Shown: positions 8,009 to 14,819 of the stretch, one piece after another
Layout: the number at the start of each line of letters is the position of its first letter
Position numbering within the stretch: position 1 is the first letter of the stretch
NCBI GenBank assembly: GCA_903924465.1
Contig: CAIYBN010000030.1
Span: 1-52,431, forward strand
DNA length: 52,431 nt
Direction of reading: 5' to 3'
Source of the DNA: an uncultured Myxococcales bacterium
GTDB taxonomy: Bacteria; Myxococcota_A; UBA9042
Program-made: the position numbers and the translations under genes
Notes under the pieces: generated by a model
Told to the model about the DNA's origin: nothing
Database searches by the model: none
What the model saw: only the letters and a program-made list of their open reading frames with translations

Positions 8009-8596
8009 ATGGCATCCGCGCCGACGTTCACTTCTCCGGAATTGACACCGTATCCCGCCCCGTTGCCCGCGTACTACACCAATTGGCTGTATGCCGATCA
8101 GCAAGGCAACCCCGCGTTTTGGGACCGGCCCGATCAGTGGCACAACGCCGGCCGCGTGATCTCGCGCGATCAGACGTTCACTCAGACTGTGACCTTGACG
8201 CGCGGCGGCAGCAAAAAGCCGTTTTCGCCCGCCAACACGACGACGTTTGATCTCAAGATCGGCGACGGCGTGCGGTGCCTGGTCTATGCCCGCTACGCAT
8301 CGGTCGGTTCGTGGCTCGGGCAACCCCAGCCGGACAACGTAGATCGCGCGCCGACGCAGGCGTACCAAAACGTCTGGTACAAACAGGCGGTCGACGACGG
8401 GCAAGAAGAAGTGGAAGCGCAGCCGATCGCGGGATGCTTTGGCACGGCCGTCGCGCCGTGGAAGTACATTGTGCCGTTCATGTGGGACTCGCGTCTGCAC
8501 AGGACGGCGTCACTCAGCATTCCAAACGTCGGCATCTCGGGAACCGTGCAGGTTGCGTTGACGTTCAAGATCGCTGTACTGTTCACGGGGCGGTAA
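8009..8596 (+). CDS. Probable structural protein B2 (paralogue of B1)
   Basis: A 195-residue protein, again mostly beta by composition, 12 bases after B1. It shares with B1 the position and context of CFGTAVAPWKYIVP (B1: CFGWGLAPYVLPVP) and the terminal hydrophobic strand ending in TGR. Its N-terminus is Pro/Tyr-rich (YPAPLPAYYTNWLY). Closely packed with the following beta proteins, it probably belongs to the same shell or spike assembly. No named family is recognised. Confidence 0.75.
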   Translation: MASAPTFTSPELTPYPAPLPAYYTNWLYADQQGNPAFWDRPDQWHNAGRVISRDQTFTQTVTLTRGGSKKPFSPANTTTFDLKIGDGVRCLVYARYASVGSWLGQPQPDNVDRAPTQAYQNVWYKQAVDDGQEEVEAQPIAGCFGTAVAPWKYIVPFMWDSRLHRTASLSIPNVGISGTVQVALTFKIAVLFTGR

Positions 8597-8599
8597 ACG

Positions 8600-9181
8600 A
8601 TGCGAAGCCTTGTCTTTGAGACATCCAAAGTCCAAAACTGGCCGGCACCCGACGATGTGACGACGATTCGTCGCGCCACGTTGTCGACGCCGATCATGCG
8701 CCCGCGCATCGAAGGCGCCGACAACGCCATGCGCGGACCCGCCATTGACGCAATCGTCGTCGACCGCGGCGAGGTGACGTTTTCGATTCTGCCCAACAAT
8801 GGGCTGGGCTACGCTCCCTACACGCTACCTGCCGGCGTGGTCGCGCCAACGCTCGCCAGCCTTGTAGGGGCGCTGCAGATTGTGCAGTACCGCAAAGACG
8901 GCACCATCGACGCGCTGCGCGCGTTTCCGACGCCTGCCGTTGACGTCACGGGCTACCTGTTCGCCGGCAACGGCAAACTGACGGTCGACATCGAGCCGTA
9001 CGGCGTCTGCCAAGTGTTCTTGACCGTGGGCTGGTACGCAGATCCGGCATCCGTGATCTTGGGTTCGATGACGCAGATTCAGGTCTACGGCGACGTGCAG
9101 ACGCACCAATGGGAGTCGGAGCGTTCCGGCCAGCTCAAAATGGAAGGCCGCGACGAGCGCGCCAGCCGAGAGGTGCAGTAA
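8600..9181 (+). CDS. Hypothetical beta-rich virion-module protein
   Basis: A 193-residue protein, no family recognised. The middle is beta-rich (VTFSILPNNGLGYAPYTLP, LTVDIEPYGVCQVFLTVGWY), and the last 25 residues are charged (WESERSGQLKMEGRDERAS) and probably exposed. It starts 4 bases after B2, and its TAA shares an A with the ATG of the next gene, so the two are translationally coupled. Likely a minor coat protein. Confidence 0.7.
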   Translation: MRSLVFETSKVQNWPAPDDVTTIRRATLSTPIMRPRIEGADNAMRGPAIDAIVVDRGEVTFSILPNNGLGYAPYTLPAGVVAPTLASLVGALQIVQYRKDGTIDALRAFPTPAVDVTGYLFAGNGKLTVDIEPYGVCQVFLTVGWYADPASVILGSMTQIQVYGDVQTHQWESERSGQLKMEGRDERASREVQ

Positions 9182-9564
9182 TGGCCGCCGTCGTCGGAAA
9201 GGAACACGTCAAACTGCCGTACGTTTGCGAGGGCATTGCCGTTGTGGCGATGACAAGCGCGATTCGCGGCGGCGCAACGCCTGTACTGGCGAGCATCCAC
9301 GCCAACTCGATTCACGTCCTGTTCCGCGCGACCGGCAACCCAACGAGCAACACGGTCGACGTGGCGCTGGTGATTAGCGCGCACGGCGGGCAGATCCAGT
9401 ACAAAACATCGCTGGCAACCGCGATTGCGGCTGACGGACTGACCTATCAGTTCCGGTACGCGGGCGCGATTGGCGACACGTTCCAGGTGCTGGTGAAGGA
9501 TACGAACCCGCTGACGGGTACGGACACGATTGACGCGTTCATTTGGGCGGCGGCCCGATCATGA
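9181..9564 (+). CDS. Hypothetical beta-rich virion-module protein
   Basis: A 127-residue protein starting at the TAATG overlap. The sequence alternates hydrophobic and small residues (VDVALVISAHGGQIQYKTSL, TYQFRYAGAIGDTFQVLV), which suggests a compact beta-sandwich. It has no signal or membrane segment. It ends in ATGA with the start of the next, membrane-type gene. Confidence 0.7.
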   Translation: MAAVVGKEHVKLPYVCEGIAVVAMTSAIRGGATPVLASIHANSIHVLFRATGNPTSNTVDVALVISAHGGQIQYKTSLATAIAADGLTYQFRYAGAIGDTFQVLVKDTNPLTGTDTIDAFIWAAARS

Positions 9565-9929
9565 AATTGCGCACTTGGCTCATAATCGGTGCAGTCGGGT
9601 ACGCCATCCTGAACGCGGTCAAGCCGAGTTGGTATGACGATCTTATGAACCGCGCTTACGCCCCCGATCACTTGGCCAAGCCGGACAACGTACCGCCGGA
9701 CAAGTGGCAAATGGCGAGTATGGCGGCAACCGCCGTGGGCTTGCCTGTTGGCTGGCTCATCGACCTGTCGCAGAAGGTCAAGCCGGAGGATCTGCCGATC
9801 ATCGCGCAGAAACTCAAGGACAAGGTGCTGTCAATGGGCGCACCCGCAGACACGAAGCTGGAGACTTTGGCCGCGTACAAAAAAACGGCGATCGATGCTG
9901 TGACGCCGACCGTCAACGCAGGAGTATAA
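9561..9929 (+). CDS. Small membrane protein with N-terminal anchor
   Basis: A 122-residue protein with its ATG at the ATGA overlap. Residues 3-20 (LRTWLIIGAVGYAILNAV) are a membrane helix or uncleaved signal. A second hydrophobic stretch (MAATAVGLPVGWLIDL) lies near residue 60. Between and after them are soluble, Lys-rich helical segments. It belongs to a run of anchored small proteins typical of a membrane-containing virion. No family recognised. Confidence 0.75.
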   Translation: MKLRTWLIIGAVGYAILNAVKPSWYDDLMNRAYAPDHLAKPDNVPPDKWQMASMAATAVGLPVGWLIDLSQKVKPEDLPIIAQKLKDKVLSMGAPADTKLETLAAYKKTAIDAVTPTVNAGV

Positions 9930-9930
9930 G

Positions 9931-10194
9931 ATGGCAAATCGCGTACATTATCAAGGGGAAAAACTCCAAGCGGCCGATGGCGCGACCATCACCATCACCA
10001 AGATCGAGAATGGTGTTTTCACGCTCAAACGGGACGATACCGGCGAGATGATGGAAATGTCCCAAAGCGAACTCGACGCGGGCCTTGACGCAGTAGCCGC
10101 GGCCGCGGGCGGATCCGGCACCGGATCCGGCGCAGCTATCGCGATCGGTGCCGCCGCGTTGCTGGGATTGATTCTGGTGTTTCGCAAAAAGTAA
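9931..10194 (+). CDS. Small tail-anchored protein (soluble domain, Gly linker, TM)
   Basis: An 87-residue protein. Residues 1-55 are a small beta domain (YQGEKLQAADGATITITKIE) and 56-66 an Ala/Gly/Ser linker (AAAAGGSGTGSG). Residues 67-84 (AAIAIGAAALLGLILVF) are a membrane anchor ending in RKK. The same domain-linker-anchor-basic-tail plan recurs in several genes between 23868 and 26666. It starts 1 base after the preceding stop. Confidence 0.75.
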   Translation: MANRVHYQGEKLQAADGATITITKIENGVFTLKRDDTGEMMEMSQSELDAGLDAVAAAAGGSGTGSGAAIAIGAAALLGLILVFRKK

Positions 10195-10225
10195 CTATCC
10201 GGCGCTACCGCCACAAGGATCTGAA

Positions 10226-10609
10226 ATGATTGACATCAAATACTACGATACCGTGCCCGCGCTTTCTCCGTCAGGCATCCGCGCGTGGGCCACCAAGATT
10301 GCGCACGACGCGCTTATGGCGGAAAAAGACAAGGCACTCAATAACTTGAACGCCATGTTCAAGCAGAAGATGATCAAGCTGAAAACGCAAAACACGCCTT
10401 CCGCGACGATGGCCACCTACGCGACGTCCTTTCGCGCGGCGTTGACGGCGTTGTCCTACGCGATGGATGCGTCCTACGCGTTCTATTGCTGCATTCTGGC
10501 CAACTGCCCGGACGGCAAGACGCCAACTGTCGATTCCGTCTGCCTCAACCCGCTGGCCAAAGGCTTGACGGGCGCGGCCTACAATCTGGCCGCAGCCTAT
10601 TGCGAGTAA
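10226..10609 (+). CDS. Hypothetical helical protein with C-terminal cysteines
   Basis: A 127-residue protein; AAGGATCTGAA precedes the ATG. Residues 20-75 are amphipathic helices (LMAEKDKALNNLNAMFKQKM). The C-terminal half has a Cys cluster (YCCILANC, SVCLNP, AYCE) that could form disulfides or bind metal. No family recognised; a virion component by position. Confidence 0.7.
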   Translation: MIDIKYYDTVPALSPSGIRAWATKIAHDALMAEKDKALNNLNAMFKQKMIKLKTQNTPSATMATYATSFRAALTALSYAMDASYAFYCCILANCPDGKTPTVDSVCLNPLAKGLTGAAYNLAAAYCE

Positions 10610-10618
10610 GGATCCGCG

Positions 10619-11437
10619 ATGCACGCACCCGTCAAGCAAGACACGATCGCCTGGATGCAGGGGCTGCGCTTTGTCGCGTTCCGCGGCGGCAAACGCGCCG
10701 CGTACGCGACGACGTCTGCCGAAGCGCGCAGCGCAGGCGACACGGTTTGCGCGCTGGTGCCGCACGCGACCCGCGACGATCAGTTGTATGTGACGCTGGT
10801 GCGGGCGAATCCGCGGCGCCGCAACCCCGCCGTGACCGTGAACCTGCCCGACGATGCACACGGATACGGCGCCGTTGTCGGCAAAGGCTTGAAGCACGCG
10901 GCACGCGGCATTGGCAAGTTCATTGGCGGCATTCGCAAGGGGCTGAAAGAGAATCCGGTCAACGCATCAATCGGCAACGCTCACGTCGGCCACACGCTGT
11001 TGCTCAAAACCGATGAGTATGGCTATGCCGCTTGGTATGATACCGAGATCCGCGGGATGCCAACGGTTGCGGTCGATGGTCAAATGTTCTTTGATAGCAA
11101 GGCGCTCGCCCGCAACGCGGCCGAGTATTCTGGCCTTGTGATTGGAAAGTCGGACCACGGCACGACGGCGATCCTGTTGCAGCGCAACCCGCATCGCGCG
11201 CACCCGGACTTCAAGCAGGGCGACTGGGTTTGCTTCGCTTCAGCTCCCGCAGGATCTTACTCGGCACGCGCTCGAAAGGTCCGGCACATCCGGGAAATTC
11301 ACGGCCCGGCTGGCGGCCACGGCGTTTGGGAAGTGTCGTTTTTTGACGGCGCACCGGACACCTACACAAGCCCGGCGCACAGGTTCCGCAAGTGCGATGC
11401 GCCTGCACGCAACCCCAGCCGCAAACGGACCCGCTGA
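10619..11437 (+). CDS. Hypothetical virion-module protein with four RNP-type motifs
   Basis: A 272-residue protein. Segments are separated by basic NP motifs: RANPRRRNPAV (about 63), KENPVNA (about 112), QRNPHRA (about 189) and a terminal ARNPSRKRTR. Between the first two is a short Gly/Lys-rich amphipathic helix (GKFIGGIRKGLKENP) that could touch membranes. The last domain (KQGDWVCFASAPAGSY) looks like a small SH3-type beta barrel. The NP motifs may be domain linkers or processing sites. Its stop abuts the start of the M15 peptidase gene. Confidence 0.7.
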   Translation: MHAPVKQDTIAWMQGLRFVAFRGGKRAAYATTSAEARSAGDTVCALVPHATRDDQLYVTLVRANPRRRNPAVTVNLPDDAHGYGAVVGKGLKHAARGIGKFIGGIRKGLKENPVNASIGNAHVGHTLLLKTDEYGYAAWYDTEIRGMPTVAVDGQMFFDSKALARNAAEYSGLVIGKSDHGTTAILLQRNPHRAHPDFKQGDWVCFASAPAGSYSARARKVRHIREIHGPAGGHGVWEVSFFDGAPDTYTSPAHRFRKCDAPARNPSRKRTR

Positions 11438-11995
11438 ATGCTCACCGACCGCGAGAAAAAACTGGCATGGATTGCGGGCGGCATTGCCGTCGCGGCGCTG
11501 CTGTTTCGCGGCGCGTCGTCTGGCCAGTGGCTCCCTAAGCCGCGTGGCCGCCAAGGCGTCAAGGACACCTACGGCGACTTCAGCTACACAGAGGGCGACG
11601 GCGGCGACATTCATCCGGATCCCGCGTGGTCACAGAACAACATAACGGACGTCGAGCTGCACACAGGGCAAACCGTGCGCTTCCACACGCTTGTCGCGGC
11701 CGAGTTGCGGCAACTGTACCAGGCCGCGTGCGAAGCTGGCGGCTGGACGCCCAAGGGCAGGCCGCAAACCTACGTTCCGCGCCACATCAATCACGACGCG
11801 AGCAAGCCGCTGAGCTTCCACTCGTGGGGAATTGCGCTTGATCTTGACCCAACGGACAATCCAAGGCAAGGTCAAGGCACCGTCGAGTTGCACCCGGCGT
11901 TTATCAAGGTGTTTGAGGATGCCGGCTGGACGTGGGGCGGCCGCTGGAAGGGCGCAAGTCGCGACCCCATGCACTTTGAGGCGTTGAAGGAGTAG
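11438..11995 (+). CDS. Membrane-anchored M15-type peptidoglycan peptidase
   Basis: A 185-residue protein. Residues about 8-24 (LAWIAGGIAVAALLFRG) form an N-terminal membrane anchor. The catalytic domain has the M15/VanY zinc motifs: FHSWGIALDLDP (His and Asp ligands) and DPMHFE (second His). This family cleaves D-Ala-D-Ala or L-Ala-D-Glu bonds in peptidoglycan. Anchored, and inside the virion module rather than the lysis cassette, it more likely opens the wall during entry, like the wall-degrading membrane proteins of PRD1-like viruses. It starts directly after the preceding stop. Confidence 0.85.
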   Translation: MLTDREKKLAWIAGGIAVAALLFRGASSGQWLPKPRGRQGVKDTYGDFSYTEGDGGDIHPDPAWSQNNITDVELHTGQTVRFHTLVAAELRQLYQAACEAGGWTPKGRPQTYVPRHINHDASKPLSFHSWGIALDLDPTDNPRQGQGTVELHPAFIKVFEDAGWTWGGRWKGASRDPMHFEALKE

Positions 11996-11998
11996 GAC

Positions 11999-12247
11999 AT
12001 GGGCAAGGGACGTGCAGCAACAGCAGCCGATCGCATCGCATCGTATTGGTTCATTTCCGGCCTAAAGGTCGGCAAGGTGTCTGAGCCGGGTTACGAGGAG
12101 GATGGGCAGATCACGTTTGCCGGCGTTCCTGCGGCGCACATTCAAGTCGGCGGCGACTACTTTGTGGCCGGTGTGAAGATTCCGCACTCGACGTCGTTGC
12201 ATTTGGCCCGTCGCGCAAGTCGATTGATCCCGCAATGGAGGACTTGA
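11999..12247 (+). CDS. Hypothetical small protein, 82 residues
   Basis: A small basic protein with a central beta-type region (EDGQITFAGVPAAHIQVGGDYF). AAGGAG precedes the ATG by about 9 bases. It overlaps the next gene by 13 bases if that gene starts at 12235. No family or membrane segment recognised. Confidence 0.65.
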   Translation: MGKGRAATAADRIASYWFISGLKVGKVSEPGYEEDGQITFAGVPAAHIQVGGDYFVAGVKIPHSTSLHLARRASRLIPQWRT

Positions 12248-13197
12248 AAAAGATCATGAAAAAGTACCTGCACCCCCCAAAGAGCAACCCGTCGTCTGGC
12301 GCGAAGCAACGCGCGCACGGCGTTCGCAAGTACAAGCATTCTGGCGCGATCCCCGGCGAAGGGATGCACGAAATGGCCATGCAATCTGCCGCGCTCATGC
12401 GCCGCACAGCGCCGCGCCACCCGCAAGTCGACTGGGCGCGCTTGCACGCCGAGGCGCTGGAAACGGCCAAAAAACACCGACCCAAACTCCCCAATCCGAC
12501 CGACGAATACATGCGCGGACGCATGGTCGAGATCGCCTTTTCGGACGGCAGCAAGATTACAACGCAGATCAACGGCACCCGCGCCGATGTGACCGAATAC
12601 TACGTCGGTCGCACGTTCAACGTGGCGCACGGCGAGAACGACAGAATGCTCAAGGCCACAGCCGTCAAGTTCCTGGACACCAAGACCACAAACCCCGAGA
12701 GAGACACCATGTTCCTTGTCAAAAAAGGCGGCAAGTTCACGCACGTCGCGACCACTCGTGCGGAAGCAACCGCGTGCGCCAAGCGCACCGGCGGCGCCGT
12801 GTTCATTGCCGAGAGTGCCGGCGAGTCTGACCGCGAGCATCGCGCGCTGGGCAAGAAACTGGCCAATCCGGCACGTCGCGCGCCCCGTGCCGCGGCACCG
12901 GCCGACGAACAGGCGGCGACCGAGCTGGCGATCTACATCAACAACGACGGCGGCCTGTACCGGCAGCAGTACATGCCGATCGTTGAGAATCTGCGCAAGA
13001 AGATCAAGAAAGGCACCTATGACCGCGCCAAGGCGGTCAAGTTGGTCATGTACTTGGCCGAGAACGGCGCCAAGAAGTACGCCAAAGAGCTCGACGAAGC
13101 GTCGCGATGGGCGCAACTGTTCAGCGTACCGACGCGCTTGGCCGCGTCTGACGAGATTCTGGCGGGCATGGAAGAAGGCTACCTGTTCGGCCGTTAG
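12235..13197 (+). CDS. Virion-module protein with NPSSGAKQRAHG motif and C-terminal helical domain
   Basis: About 320 residues; an ATG at 12256 is an alternative start. N18 begins NPSSGAKQRAHGVRKY, a copy of the repeat found three times in the next protein. More NP motifs follow (LPNPTDE, TNPERDT, LANPARR). Residues 90-140 look like a small beta domain (VEIAFSDGSKITTQINGTRADV). The last 100 residues (LAIYINNDGGLYRQQYMPI onward) are a helical domain of a kind common in hypothetical phage proteins. Function unknown; possibly a multi-domain virion precursor. Confidence 0.75.
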   Translation: MEDLKKIMKKYLHPPKSNPSSGAKQRAHGVRKYKHSGAIPGEGMHEMAMQSAALMRRTAPRHPQVDWARLHAEALETAKKHRPKLPNPTDEYMRGRMVEIAFSDGSKITTQINGTRADVTEYYVGRTFNVAHGENDRMLKATAVKFLDTKTTNPERDTMFLVKKGGKFTHVATTRAEATACAKRTGGAVFIAESAGESDREHRALGKKLANPARRAPRAAAPADEQAATELAIYINNDGGLYRQQYMPIVENLRKKIKKGTYDRAKAVKLVMYLAENGAKKYAKELDEASRWAQLFSVPTRLAASDEILAGMEEGYLFGR

Positions 13198-13230
13198 TGT
13201 GACGACGGCGCGGCGCGCTGCGAGGATCCC

Positions 13231-14817
13231 ATGAAAAAGACCGACACCGCGAAGATCCCCGCGCGCATGACCGCAAAGTGGCTGGCCGCGCAGATCATGG
13301 CCAACGCTGAAGCCTATCAGGGCGGTTCCAAGTCCTATGAAGCGTTTGACAAAGATGCGCGCTGGCTGTGGACCCGGTCAAGCACAGGCGGCTTTGACAC
13401 CCGCGTCAAGGCAATCATTCGCGGCGACCGCGCCGCGCCGTCGCGCAACCCGAAAATGATCCCGCGCCCGCCCGCAGATCACACAACGGCACAGTGGCTG
13501 GCCGAGCGCATCATGACCAACGCGGAGTCTTACCAGAACGGCACACGCGGCTGGGACGATTTTGACCACGAAGCGAAGTTCTTGTGGAAAAAAGCGCAAG
13601 CGGCTGGACTGAAGGAGCAAACGCAGAAGCTGATCCGCACAGGCAAGGCGCACAACCCGGCGCAACTGCCAGACAAGTTGTACGCTGGCGATCTGCTATC
13701 TCACATGATCGCCAAAACAGCGCAAAGCGTTCAGATTCAACTTGATTCCGGCTTCACCCGAGATCAAGCCATCAATCGCGTGCGCGATCGTAGCACGGCT
13801 GGCCCCGCGGTTTGGGCGGCGATCGACAAAATGTTCCCCAAACGCAACCCGTCGTCGGGCGCCAAGCAGCGCGCTCGTGGCGTGCGAAACGATCCGCGCA
13901 AGCCGGGCGGCGGCTTTCTCTATGCGGAGCACCTGAGCGGCGGCAACAGCAAAGGCGCGCGTCACAGCACATCGCTCACCAGTGCGGCCGAGTGGCGCAA
14001 GGTGATCGCACACATCAAAAAACAGCCGGCGCATGTCAAGTTGGCAAAAGAGTCCCATGCCGGGCAACTCGCGCTCGCCAAGCGTTCACGCCCCGCGCTA
14101 CCGAATCCGTCCAGCGGCGCCAAGCAGCGCGCCCGTGCGGTGCGCGACTATCGCGGCCCGACCGTAACGCGCGAGTTCTTTGTCGAGCAAGCGGAGAGCC
14201 ACCGCAAGTTGGGCGGCAAGCGTCACGCTGAAGATCGTGCCATGAGCGCGTACGCCGGTTTGCCGTACGAAACGCCGGCGCAGTTGACGCGCACTGTCCT
14301 CGCGGAAGCGCGCAAGCGTCGACCGGCTTTGCCGAATCCGTCCAGCGGCGCCAAGCAGCGCGCCCGTGGCACGCGCACGGAGAGCGAGAGCTTGAGCGGA
14401 TACGATTCTGCCGGCGCGTCACACGCTCGCGGCATGGATTGGGCGGCGGATTCTCGTCGCGATCGAAACGCGGAGCATCATGCGGAGAATCTGGAGTGGG
14501 CGCGCGCGAACCGCCCCGCGTTGCCGCGCAAGCGCAACCCGTCCAGCCCCGTCTCGGCACTGAAGAAGCGCCTTGGCGGTGCCTGGCGCGCGGCCAAGAC
14601 CAGCGACAAGACGCGGTACAAGCACGGCGACGTTGTGCGCGTGAGTGAACCGGATCGCCTGCCCGGCGGCAAGCCGCTGCGCGACGACGCGGTTGTGTCT
14701 AAGGCGTTTGTTTGGACGCTTGGCGGTCATGAAACGCACCTGTACCTGATTGAAACACAGTTCAGCGGCGAACACGTCGTGCGCGGAAGATACCTGACCA
14801 AGATGCCGCCGCGGTAG
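13231..14817 (+). CDS. Repeat-built protein with NPSSGAKQRARG linkers, possible polyprotein
   Basis: A 528-residue protein. Two N-terminal copies of a roughly 60-residue helical module lie at about 11-72 and 86-148 (TAKWLAAQIMANAEAYQ and TAQWLAERIMTNAESYQ), each ending in a basic NP motif. Then NPSSGAKQRAR-type motifs start at N206, N292 and N369, with a variant NPSSPVSALKKRLGG at N436. The motifs are 86, 77 and 67 residues apart and bound short, dissimilar helical segments that each end in R-PALPNP or similar. The last 90 residues form a beta domain (KHGDVVRVSEPDRLPGGKPL). The constant motif between variable modules looks like a protease site or sorting tag; this is inference. Confidence 0.8.
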   Translation: MKKTDTAKIPARMTAKWLAAQIMANAEAYQGGSKSYEAFDKDARWLWTRSSTGGFDTRVKAIIRGDRAAPSRNPKMIPRPPADHTTAQWLAERIMTNAESYQNGTRGWDDFDHEAKFLWKKAQAAGLKEQTQKLIRTGKAHNPAQLPDKLYAGDLLSHMIAKTAQSVQIQLDSGFTRDQAINRVRDRSTAGPAVWAAIDKMFPKRNPSSGAKQRARGVRNDPRKPGGGFLYAEHLSGGNSKGARHSTSLTSAAEWRKVIAHIKKQPAHVKLAKESHAGQLALAKRSRPALPNPSSGAKQRARAVRDYRGPTVTREFFVEQAESHRKLGGKRHAEDRAMSAYAGLPYETPAQLTRTVLAEARKRRPALPNPSSGAKQRARGTRTESESLSGYDSAGASHARGMDWAADSRRDRNAEHHAENLEWARANRPALPRKRNPSSPVSALKKRLGGAWRAAKTSDKTRYKHGDVVRVSEPDRLPGGKPLRDDAVVSKAFVWTLGGHETHLYLIETQFSGEHVVRGRYLTKMPPR

Positions 14818-14819
14818 CC

